A DNA stretch of 31,593 bases, taken from the NCBI GenBank assembly GCA_049999765.1, contig JBNGIQ010009292.1, forward strand, positions 39,580 to 71,172, read 5' to 3'. Position numbers and translations under genes: made by a program. Source of the stretch: Phaeoceros laevis (Eukaryota > Anthocerotophyta > Anthocerotopsida > Notothyladales). Each line of letters starts with the position of its first letter. Positions within the stretch are counted from its first letter, which is position 1. The notes under the pieces were generated by a model. It was not told the DNA's origin, did no database searches, and was given only the letters and a program-made list of their open reading frames with translations. Below, one piece after another: positions 9,198 to 18,387 of this stretch.

Positions 9198-9412
9198 TGA
9201 AGATCGTAGGATCGATGTTTTGACAGAAATTGTAGAAAAGAAGAAGTGATTTGTGTGAGGGTGGTGCGCCCTTTAGACATGTGCACGGGCACCGGTTCGT
9301 CGGTGTCCTGTGACTTTACTGTTTCAGTTATTAGGTCGTGACGGTTGAAGTCAGGACCCTAGCTATCAGACTTAATTAAATAAAATTTAATTAACTATAC
9401 TATTTATGACTA
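9198..9412 (-). repeat. 5' LTR of element B, outer edge unresolved
   Basis: It begins at the primer binding site (TGAAGATCG on the plus strand) and shares AGATC and GTAGGATCGATG with the LTR of element A, then an AT-rich stretch with TTAATTAA-type sequence near 9370-9405 as in A. No second LTR of B is in the window, so the far boundary is only a minimum estimate. It may extend toward 9600. Confidence 0.6.
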
Positions 9413-9600
9413 TTATCTACCGGATATCTTTAATTGCATCCTCATCCCACACAGTTGTCACATATGCTCGATTGATACGGTTATCCTCCAACTCTGGGAC
9501 ATTGTCTCCTGTAATACCCCACCTGGCCATCCAATTTTCAGTGTCATGCATCCAGCCTTTGCTGGTCTCCGCTTGTGTGTCAATCGTTAACTGCAGGGCT
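9413..9600. other. Unassigned spacer between copia B and the LINE
   Basis: No coding sequence is recognisable. It may be the U3 part of the element B LTR or the pre-insertion flank. A TGTAATACCCCA stretch at 9512-9523 resembles LTR termini but has no partner in the window. Confidence 0.4.
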
Positions 9601-11644
9601 TGGTGTGTGTGTGTGTGTGTGATTTTGAGGAGATTATCGGTCCCATGTAGGGTCCCCCCCTTGCTTGGCGTGGAAGCCTATGAGGTTTCATCCCTAAAAT
9701 CTTTTTCAAGTACCTTGCCGTTCTTCTCATAGCTGAGATTTCTAGCGGGTATTCTCCAACTTCTGCCAGAATAGTTGCCCTACAGGTCTGTTGCTTGAGA
9801 CCTAGGTGCTGCCTGAGAAATTGTATTTGCATCTTGTTGATTTCATCCCATTGCGATGGTTTGCAGCTTGGCCCCCAGACCTCAATGCCGTAGAGAGCCA
9901 TTGTTGCAATACAAGCCGTCCACACCCTTAGCACAGCTGTGGTGTTAGTGATGTACCTTTCCAGCAGCTGGCCATGCAAGGCCCACATCATAGCAGTGGC
10001 CTTTTGTAACTTGCTCTTCATGGCTTTAGAGAATTTCCGGTTGGTATAGAAATCAACACCCAAGTATTTGTAATGTATTGTAGGTGTAATCTACTGGTCG
10101 CCAAACATGAATGGTATCCAGTCCTCCCTCATGGCGCGTTTGCAGGCAAAGGACATCGATTGTGTCTTTGTCATGCTCACTGTGAGGAACTTCTCTGTGC
10201 AGAATTGATGGAGAATGTCCAGTTGACGCTGCAGGCCAGCCTTCCTCACCGATATTAGTACAATGTCATCAGCGAACATAAGGGCTGCCAGCGTGGTCAT
10301 CCTCAGGTAGGGGAATGGCTTGCATGCCGGGTCATCATCTAATCTTTGTTGCAATGACTGTATGTATAAACAAAATAATAGAGGGTTGAGTGGGCAACCT
10401 TGCCTGACTCCAGCAGTGGACTCAAAGCTGCCTGTGAATTTTTCCTCAACTTGCATCTTGACAAGTGCCGATTGATAGAGTATCTGTACTGCCCTGGTGA
10501 GGCCTGATGGAACTCCAAGCTCGTCAAGTGTTTCCCACAACAAGTTCCCTGGGATGGTGTCAAAAGCTTTTGAGAAATCCACAAAACAGCAATGGAGTGT
10601 CTTCTTCCGCAACTTCATAGCTTCAACAACCACCCTGAATACGAAAATATGGTCTGTGCAGCTATACTTCTTCGTGAACCCTGCTTGCACGGTGTTACTG
10701 TCCTGCACCTTGAGCTCCTTGAATCTTAGCTCACAGCATTTGGACATGAGCTTGTGGAATATGGCATTGATCATTATAGTGCAGTAATTGTCGGTGACCA
10801 GCTTATCCCCACGTTTGTGCAGTGGTACGGCCACACTGCTGCCCCAAGCAGGAGGGAGAGTTCCTTCCCGCACTATCTTGTTAAATAATTTCACCAGCAC
10901 TTGTACCAGCGAGGTATTCCGCAGGGTTTTAGGGATCTTAGCTGTGAGCCCAGTGTCGTCACCTGATTTGCCCCGTTTGAGCCCCTTGATAGCTTCCTCT
11001 ATCAAGTCTTGGGTAAAGTAATCATGGCGGTCATCATCCCTCAAACGTTGTGTGGTCTGGTGTTGCGGTTGAATTGAGTTATAGAGCTGCTCCCCGTAGG
11101 CTCTCCAAACTGCCCGATCTGTGATCTGCATCACTTGTTGCTTGGTATAAACAATGTTCCATAAGCTTTTTGGTTTCTCCCTCATCATGCTCAGAAGATT
11201 GTCATCTTTTTTCTGTTGGAACATTCTCCTTCTGGCTCTGCACAATTTTCTATGCTGTGTTTGAAGCCTCACATGTTTGTCGCTATCCCTGCTCCCTCTT
11301 TTCACCTCTTCCTGGCATGCTGCCTTTAGTGTCTTACAAAGCGTTGTGTACCAGGGTGGCAATATGCCATTATTTCTTTGCATGGCTCTCCTTTTCACTC
11401 TCTTCTTTTTTGCAGCTGTGACTATGGCCCGTTGAATCTGAGCAGCTACTTTCTTAGCAGCCTTGCTCAAGATACGCTTTCTTCCTCCAAATGTACTCAT
11501 GAGGCTGTCTATCTCTTCTGCAAAGGGTTCCTCTTGTGACGGTAAAATAATCACCCTCTTCTTCCCTAGCTTCGTGAGGCAGCACTTCCTTTTTGCTTTT
11601 TCTCTTGTGTGTGTGTGTGTGTGGTTATTTGAGGAAGTTGACAC
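9587..11644 (-). pseudogene. LINE-type reverse transcriptase, one nonsense codon
   Basis: Two adjoining minus-strand frames (11644-10091 and 10063-9587) are one frame separated by a TAG at 10093-10091. The first part has a lysine-rich linker (RKILSKAAKKVAAQIQ), then RT blocks: block A FVDFSKAFDTIP, block B GVRQGCPLNPLLF and the catalytic FADDIVLIS. After the stop come YLGVDFYTNRKFS and the thumb-like region (IEVWGPSCKPSQW). This order is that of non-LTR retrotransposons, not of copia. The apurinic endonuclease expected upstream is absent, so the copy is 5'-truncated. The first ATG is near 11500. The last codons run into the (CA)n tail (SHTHTHT). Confidence 0.88.
9603..11622 (-). mobile_element. 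5'-truncated LINE with (CA)n tail
   Basis: The 3' end on the minus strand reads ...CTCCTCAAAATCACACAC and continues as a (CA)n run to 9603, in place of the poly-A that ends most LINEs. The 5' side also abuts a (CA)n run (about 11604-11622). Related 3' ends occur at 16294-16360 and twice at 11623-11681, all with the CCTC-A-A/G-(CA)n arrangement. The element is a defective copy of a family whose 3' end is a CA microsatellite, probably inserted at existing CA repeats. Confidence 0.7.
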
Positions 11645-11681
11645 GGTATGCGTATGGTGTGGTTATTTGAGGAGGTTGTAT
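11604..11681 (-). repeat. Two short LINE-tail-like repeats with CA run
   Basis: On the minus strand AACCTCCTCAAATAACCACAC and AACTTCCTCAAATAACCACAC (one base trimmed in each case from longer matches) lie about 36 bp apart, and the second runs into a (CA)n tract where the LINE begins. Both resemble the LINE 3' end. They look like remnants of earlier insertions into which the LINE inserted. Confidence 0.5.
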
Positions 11682-11731
11682 GCGTCACTTCGACACACAG
11701 TTTGAGCAGCTTATGGTCTGAGTCTTCAAGG

Positions 11732-12346
11732 TCATTCAACTGAAATGATTTGATATGCCTCATGTCCCCTGCCGTAACTGAAATGATTTGATATGCCTCA
11801 TGTCCCCTGCCGTGCAGCACAAGTAATTGATCGTACTCTTCCGGTTCTTCTTGACGAAGGTATGCTTCCAGCTGTTTGGGAACATGTATGTCTGGATTGT
11901 TGACGAGGCGATGGTTGTGATTTAAGAATGGCCTCCTCCCATTCGTTGATGACCATGCCTCCCTTCCTTGCAGCAACAGCCCCGCTTATCCACTCATATT
12001 GGACACGTTTAGTCCACCCTGCCACTGCTAGATCTGCAGAAAGGCTGATCGTAACGAAAGCATACTCGACAATCGTTAGCGCAGTTAGGTCCTCCGTTGG
12101 ATGCAGTGTGAAGGCTGCATCCCCAAGGTCTAGCCGAGCAGCTGCCGCAGTGAAGGGATAGCAAGAATCCTGAGAGATGTGCGGAAGGAGATCATTGCTG
12201 GAGTACACATCGGTATCGATACCTCCCAAGTAGAGCCAGTCCCTGTCGAGAAAATGCTTGTACTGCGAGTGTCCTTGAATCCAATCCTTGAAAACTTCCT
12301 CATTGGAGCAACACCTGTAAAATTGATCGTAGTAGTGGGTGTCCAT
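11732..12346 (-). pseudogene. Broken gene of unknown function (acidic ~205 aa protein)
   Basis: ATG 12346 opens MDTHYYDQFYRCCSNEEVF with codon structure and residue mix of a real protein, running through HFLDRDWLYLGGIDTDVYSS, CYPFTAAAARLDLGDAAFTL and VAARKGGMVINEWEEAIL. Near 11925 a one-base frameshift moves it to another frame, which continues VPKQLEAYLRQEEPEEYDQL and LLVLHGRGHEAYQIISV. With a single copy of the 38-bp unit that is now duplicated, this frame would end two codons later at TGA 11734-11732. The duplication instead pushes it on into unrelated sequence. Upstream of 12346 a frame open without ATG continues to about 12445. I cannot assign a family: no catalytic motif, membrane segment or clear targeting peptide is evident. 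The LINE sits just downstream. Confidence 0.5.
11738..11813. repeat. Perfect 38-bp tandem duplication
   Basis: 11738-11775 and 11776-11813 are identical. Since 38 is not a multiple of three, the duplication shifts the frame of the broken gene and removes its likely ancestral stop. Confidence 0.97.
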
Positions 12347-12939
12347 GGTCTTGTCTGTGTCGGTCGTAGCCTCCTCAGGTCGTCCTGGCCTTGTGCAGTC
12401 CTCAAATTCTGAAGTCCTAAACGAAAGTGGTGTGCGGTTGCCCTCCTAGCCCATGGGTTTGTTGTGGGTGTTGACTGAAACCCGTTCAGAACCTGTGCAG
12501 CTGGGTTGGTGGTTGCTAGCGCAGTCGCAAGAGAAGCCAAAACAGCAAGAGAAGCCAAAATAGCGATGAAACTGGGAGGTGAGAGAAATGAGAAGCGAGG
12601 CGAGTGGAAAGGAGCTCAGGCAACCAGACGGAAACCTGAAACCTGGAGCCTAGTGACAGGAAGCATGGGGCAAATCAGAGGTAAGCAGAAACGGAAAGCT
12701 GGGAACACCAGGCGATGGCTACAGGCCTCAAAAAACCCTCCCTCCTGGCGGAATTCCACCGATCGAATCAGTGAACCAATACAGAGACGAGCACGAAAAA
12801 GGCAGAAACCACTGCAGATGTCCCCTTGGCTGGAATAACGAGAAGTGGTGAAAATAGCAACAAATGGCAACAATACCGACAAGAAAGTGGGCTTCCTAGA
12901 ATGGGCGCAGCGAGATGAATCCGACACACACACTTGCAG
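12347..12939. other. Upstream region of the broken gene, no supported CDS
   Basis: Frames here open only from GTG or TTG or lack features of a protein. A minus-strand frame (LASLAVLASLATALA) has a repeat-derived alanine/leucine run but no ATG before its upstream TGA near 12620. It could be a decayed 5' exon or the promoter and leader of the broken gene. Confidence 0.4.
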
Positions 12940-13090
12940 CGTGAGCGCATGCTAGAAAGGCAGCAAACAGGGGGTGGCGGCGCCCAAAACCCTAGAAGCC
13001 ATTGCCGAAAACCTCGAAAACCTTGCAATTCTAGTGAGAGAAGCCGCTAGAGAGTGGGACGAGCGGAGCTACTTCTCACCTTCTACTCAG
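12940..13090 (+). promoter_or_regulatory. Candidate plus-strand first exon or leader with telo-box-like site
   Basis: CCCAAAACCCTAGAAGCC near 12985 contains AAACCCTA, the telo-box found in promoters and leaders of plant housekeeping genes. One frame through it reads TLEAIAENLENLAILVREAA, plausible for an amphipathic helix, but has no ATG between its upstream TAG and this point. It is followed by pyrimidine-rich DNA. It could be the leader exon of a gene to the right, possibly TOM6 with a long intron, or an isolated gene fragment. No splice sites decide it. Confidence 0.25.
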
Positions 13091-16000
13091 ACACCTCCTA
13101 CTGTCCTACATTCTTTGCCTCTATGCTTGGTATCCTACCCCCTCGTTTCAGCTCCTAGTGTCCAACCTCTTGCTCCTACAACTTCCTGGCCCTGTGGCCT
13201 TCCTCAGGTTAAGTGGCCTGTGGATTTCTGCCCAAGCTCTTGCTGTCCAGCCTCCTTGCTTCAGTCTATTTTCAAGCTTCAGCTCATTCCTTGTTTCTGC
13301 CCCTCAGTCCCTAGCTGCATCAATCTCGTTGTCATTTTTTTCAGTTTTTCTGGTCTGAAAAATTTCAGCTGCAACCATAATTCCACAAACATGTTTGCTG
13401 TAAACAGTTGTCCCATACCCCTGTCACCCCTAGCTCTTTGACCCAGCACCTTTTCATGTCTATCGTCCTTGAAATTACCAGATCCAGTTTGCCAAGTTCA
13501 CTAGATAGCAGCGTAAGCCCTTGCAGTCGAGAATAAGTGAGGTTTTGGTCACACAGCTGTTAGGTCTCAAATGGGTTCGCCACAAGCTGTAAGCATTTCT
13601 TTGTAACTACACCTGATTTTTCCACATGTATACCCGTTTTTTTCTGTACACCTTGAGTGTTTGAACATATGAATGCAGTTGAGTTCTTTGACTGTTTGAA
13701 CTTCCTGCATTGTTGAACATTCTGATTAGTCCAGGCTACATTTTCTAGGTCTATTAGACAAGCTGAAAATTCTGTTGTTGTGAAACCTGATACTCTAACC
13801 TGGATTCATGTTGTTCTCTGAACGGTATGCTTGGACAAATCGACACATGGTGGTAGTGCAACCCTGCCAACATGAATAGCGTCAACAGTCACAAAACCAG
13901 GACTAAAACATGTTTGCTATTCTTTTGACTAAATCTAACAAACGCACAAGGCTTTGTAGGACTCAAGTCTGCCAATGGACGACTAGAAACTTAAGCAGTG
14001 AAATTTCTTTGGCACTAACGAAGGGGAAATGGAGATTTGTGCTTACCACACAAATTCTTGCTTTGCCTATAGGTGACAAGGGGTCTGGAGTGGTACCTCT
14101 GTCTCCCTTGAATACCTGTGCGCTTTAACTTGTCATGATGCTTGTGTGTGTGTGTGTGTTCTTTGTGATATACATACAGTTTAAAAAAAATGGATGAGAT
14201 GCCTACATTGCCCCGGATGGGGATTTGACTGTCATGATCATTCTGGTGACTTGGTATGCCATGGAATCGAAATGTTTGACCTTTCATTTCTGGGTAACTA
14301 ACGAGATGGCTATTGCTTTCGTGGCTGGTGTCCTCCCATGGCAATCTATCGAAATTTGAAAAGCTATGAAGACTTGACAACAATCACAATGTCTTTCAGA
14401 TATGTTATAAATGCACCTTTCGTCACTCAAGCATGGGTAGCAGTAGTCATTCCAACATCCTGATTTTTCAGGCAGTAGAGGCCATGTCCATTCAGACTTT
14501 TGTTTATGTACTTAGCTGAAAAAAACTTCTCAGTTTCGTACTTGCTCTTTGGCAAGTGATGTTAACAGTCTGCATTATTTATGCAGGTGCTACCACCAAG
14601 CCATTGTGTTCTCAACAGTAAACCATCATGCGATAAAAGCAAAAAGAAGCAATCTTCTAGAGAGCAATCAGCTAAAGAGCATTGGCAGCTAGCGGGTTGA
14701 GGGACACCAACCCTTCCCAAAAACCACCGCAAAGGCCAGGCAGACCCCTGCAGGGTGAGTGCAGGGCTCGCCACCTCCTTCATCAGTACCAAAAGAGGAT
14801 CCTTGCCTAGATTTATGGCAGCTCTTGGTAGATCTGGGTTCTGCAAGTCCTCATGCTCACTGTTAGAACCTAAAAAACTCATTTTCCATGCAGCAAGGCA
14901 GATTCAGATCAGGACTTCTACTAACACACACTATTTACTGTGTTTGTGCAAGGCTATACAAAGACAACATCAACAGTTGACATCATTTTGTACAAGTGTA
15001 GATGGCAACAACCTAGAAAGTAGCAAAACAGCATCATAGCATTTTATGAGGTGACAAAAAAAACCTATGTCTAAGTCTGACTCATCGTGAGAGCTATAGG
15101 ATGTGCTCCCTCACCGCTATTAGCTTCAGCTGGGCACCTGACTGTTATCCTTCTGCCTGTAGCCAGGGTGAAGGCCTTACTGGTAGCAGACTGTAGAAAA
15201 AAGTGTTGTTGTTGCTGTTTTGGGACAGGTCCCATGCACCAAATCACTTTCAAAGGCTGCAGAGAGCTGTACGGCCTGGGACTGAGCAAGGCAGGTGACC
15301 AAAAGCTAGCAGGCAGCCAATTCCTCAGAGGGAGGAGCAGCTGCAGATGACAAAAGAGCAGAAGGCCTATAGTGCTTGCCTAGGTTGTGCACAAGCACTG
15401 TGAGACCATGAGAAATTTGTGAAGCAGGAGCTCTAGAGAGTACAACAAACAATGTTAGAAAAGAAGCCAAGCTCGGGGTCTAAATAGTATGTACTAAGTG
15501 TAGTGAGAGGGAGAGGAAACAAGAGCGAAAGAAATAATTGAGCCAGTCATCAATGCCATCGAACTTTAGGACCTTGGCAGGAGTTTGCAAATCGTGTAAG
15601 ATCATCTCTGTATTTGCCAGTCAGCTTCCTAGACCAAAAATGGCAGTCTGGTGTCTCTGCTGGCTACCCTCATGGCAATTTATGCACTGGGCCAGGTCGT
15701 CCCTGGCCATTCCCAGTTGGCTAGCTGTTTTGATAGGGCTGGTGAGTCGCCGAGGCCTCAATGCCCTCCAAAAACAGTAGCCACAGTCAGTGCTTAGGCA
15801 GCAGCAATCCAGAAATTATCGAAGCTTGGAAAATGTGCCGGATACCACTTGAGAGGTCAGCATTGCTGGCACAAGTATGGCCACGTTGTTCCAGCAAAAG
15901 ATCCAGAGTGGAATGCAAGGTCACAAGCTTGATAGGCTCAAAAAAGCAAGAGGAATGCGTCCATCAGCAGTGACTTTCGCCAGAGTACCTTTGCAACATC

Positions 16001-16280
16001 GCAAACCCTGAATCCTGTTTTTTCAAAGCACTTGTAAGCGAAAAAATGCAAAAACCCGGCTTTATGCAGTTTCTTTTAAAGAAACGTTCACTGTAACCTG
16101 TGGGATGAGTAAAGAACTTCACCCTTCTTGCCATATCATCTGATGTACTCCCATATGCTACTACTGTACCATGTCTGTCCAGAGAGTGCTGCATTGTGGC
16201 ATTCAACAATTTCAATGTCTATGCCTGCAAAACTCTATTGACGTATGTTATACACACAAGCTAGCGACACACAGACACTC
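13091..16280. other. About 3.2 kb with no recognisable gene
   Basis: The sequence is moderately AT-rich with pyrimidine-rich tracts (13078-13420), a (TG)n run at 14144-14160 and only short frames. A minus-strand series between about 16215 and 15540 (HPTGYSERFFKRNC, TPDCHFWSRKLTGKYRDD) has some protein-like composition, broken by many stops, and could be an old pseudogene or transposon. I could not match it to any family. Confidence 0.5.
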
Positions 16281-16289
16281 GTCAAAGAA

Positions 16290-16365
16290 TAGAGTGTGTG
16301 TGTGTGTGTACTCGAGGAGGTTATCAGTCCCATCAGGGTCCCCCCCTTGCCCATGGCTGGGGCAC
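16290..16365 (-). repeat. LINE 3' end copy with (CA)n tail
   Basis: The (TG)n run followed by GAGGAGGTTATCAGTCCCAT and AGGGTCCCCCCCTTGC matches the 3' end of the LINE at 9603-9668 with few differences. Similarity stops soon after, so this is a severely 5'-truncated insertion or a distant family member in the same orientation. Confidence 0.7.
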
Positions 16366-17700
16366 CCGCATGCGAAAGACAGGAGTTTTTGTTTTCTTCA
16401 AAGTTCCGCCGCCGGTCAACCCACCTTGCTTGGTTCCCAGGATGAACTAGAGAAACCACTTTTCCATCCTAAAGTGGGTGGAAAAGGTGCTGTGGTTGGC
16501 ATGCAAAAACTGCTGAAGAAAAGAAAAACTTTCAAAAGAAAAAGAAAAGAGTTGGAAAATTGGTGTGAGTGATGTTAAGTTTGAGATATGAGGTTTTAGT
16601 ACTGATTGCTTATTTGGGACGCTCGTTGCTACGGTAAAGGAATGTGCTTGGGTGTTGAAATTCGGTCACTTGAAAAATATATTTCAGATGCGAAAATTTC
16701 AGATGTGAAATTTCAGAGGGAAAAGTATATTTGCGATACTTAAATTGATGGGCGGTAAAGTATTGTGTTCGGCCGTTTGAACCCGAGCTTTGTGTTCATG
16801 TATCCTGGTTTGCATACCACATGTACTTGGCAAACCNNNNNNNNNNNNNNNNNNNNNNNNNNNNNNNNNNNNNNNNNNNNNNNNNNNNNNNNNNNNNNNN
16901 NNNNNNNNNNNNNNNNNNNNNNNNNNNNNNNNNNNNTATTGTGTTCGGCCGTTTGAACCCGAGCTTTGTGTTCATGTATCCTGGTTTGCATACCACATGT
17001 ACTTGGCAAACCCTTGAAGGCAGGACTGACGTGCGAAAGGATAAAGAGCAGGCTTTATTTGTTAGAAGCAGCATTCCAGAAAACGGTAGAATGACTGCTT
17101 GGATGCTCAAACCTGGACAGCAGAAGGGGTAATGCACTCTCGTGGCATTCACCCTAACTGGCAGACCAGAAAGTAAAGACAATACTTCGCATTGTTTTGA
17201 CAGCTGCAAATGTTTCCATATGAACTCTTTTGAAACTCGGTCCTTTGGAGGATGGCAAGCAATCGCTGCACAAGCATTTTGATGAGGATAAAACTGCCTA
17301 CCATGTCGAAAGATCCTTCAGATCTCGTCAGCCAGATGTCATATCCCTCAAACACCATGACAAGGCAACAAGTTAGGCGGCTTTGCAATTCATTTGGACA
17401 GAACCTCGAAAGAAGCAATGTCATGATTTTCAGTTTCAAAGACAACGTCTCGTTAAAAATTCTAAAACTGAAAATTGTATGTGCGTGTATGGGGAACACA
17501 CACTCTCTCTCATTATTTTTTTATAATATAGGATATAGGATGGTAGATTTTGTCCTCTCAGTCCGAAGTTCCGAACTCCCAAAGAGGTTAAATTACGTGC
17601 ATCGGTAGCCCTAATTCCAATGCCGTGGGGATGACCTAATTATGGCTCTTTCAACGCCACGGAGACGGTGAGGAGCCCGTCTTCTTCCACGAACGCCTCG
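16366..17700. other. Non-coding stretch with one assembly gap
   Basis: Apart from the gap region no gene is visible. Frames crossing the N run are meaningless because the N length is nominal. Confidence 0.5.
16761..17012. other. Assembly gap (100 N) flanked by identical 76-bp copies
   Basis: 16761-16836 and 16937-17012 are identical and flank exactly 100 N (16837-16936). The simplest reading is two contig ends that overlap but were not merged, so the genome probably has one copy here and no missing sequence. A real tandem repeat cannot be excluded. Confidence 0.85.
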
Positions 17701-17767
17701 GATCCGGGGGTGTGTGCTTACGCGAGGAGGCCGAGCAGATCCGCCAGAACAACGGTGTTCAGCCAGC

Positions 17768-17932
17768 ATGTTTCTGGGAGGTATTCCCCGGCGGCCGGAC
17801 AAGGCGGCGGCGCACCAGCAGTTACGCCAGCATCTGGCAGTGGTCGGGGTGTGGCTGCTGGCCATTCGCGCCACACCCTATGTGATGCACTTTCTTTGCC
17901 GTCAACCTGAGGAGCTGAAGCTGGAGCTCTGA
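17768..17932 (+). CDS. TOM6: Mitochondrial import receptor subunit TOM6
   Basis: This 54-residue protein has the length of plant TOM6 and its landmarks: MFxG near the start, RRPDKAAAHQQLRQHLA (family pattern RKPDKAxALKQLKxHxA), a single membrane-spanning helix (VVGVWLLAIRATPYVMHFL, residues about 24-43) and an acidic/hydrophobic end EELKLEL. TOM6 is a small tail-anchored subunit that stabilises the TOM40 channel in the mitochondrial outer membrane. ATG 17768 is chosen because the family begins MF; the frame is open further upstream without similarity. It is a single exon and GC-richer than its surroundings. It converges on GCP3, with 455 bp between the stops for both 3' ends. Confidence 0.88.
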   Translation: MFLGGIPRRPDKAAAHQQLRQHLAVVGVWLLAIRATPYVMHFLCRQPEELKLEL

Positions 17933-18387
17933 CTTCCAAGACATTGTGCGGCTGGGAATGCATTAGGGCCTCAGAAGTCATTTGGGCGGCGCAACACCAT
18001 GCATCGCAGCAGTTTGGCAAGGTTGTCGTCGCCAGGCACTTAGTTTCAAATTGATTCGTTGGGCCGGCAAGTTGAAGACTTGTGAACAAATGTGATTCTC
18101 TTTTTTAAATGGAACTCATGTAGATGGCTCTCATACTCTGTAATTCAGTTGTGAATTCTTGGACGGCGATTGGTCTTTTCCGGAAGCCAAAAACTGTAGT
18201 ATAGCAGGTTTTCAATCAAAGCCAGCCGCCGTTATTGAGGTATTCAATAATTCTGTCCAACAAGTGGGATAGAATGTGAGGAGTCGGTAGTTGCTGCATA
18301 ACGTACAACAAGGGCATTGGTCTCTAAATCCTGGCACAGACAAGCATGTCAACCGAAGGGATATTGTGCAGACGAGTAGGGAGCATC

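Larger units (their letters stand above)
7270..9412 (-). mobile_element. Ty1-copia element B, 5' part only
   Basis: Minus-strand order is 5' LTR (from somewhere right of 9198), primer binding site, ORF1, ORF2, then gag, which is cut at its zinc knuckle region by insertion of element A. Layout and proteins match A throughout, so both belong to one lineage. The pol half of B should lie left of the window, beyond A and the CACTA element. The outer LTR boundary is not resolved: the AT-rich U3-like block reaches at least 9412. Confidence 0.85.

Noticed and set aside
12347-12558. Minus-strand ORF beginning with an alanine/leucine-rich, transit-peptide-like segment
   Set aside because: It starts at TTG, has no ATG before its upstream stop, and its downstream reading is inferior to the overlapping frame of the broken gene.
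14562-14882. 106-codon minus-strand ORF
   Set aside because: No recognisable family or splice context, and the neighbouring sequence is non-coding in all frames.
16740-17209. ORFs crossing the N run near 16.8 kb
   Set aside because: They are created by the nominal gap and by the duplicated contig ends; translation through N is meaningless.
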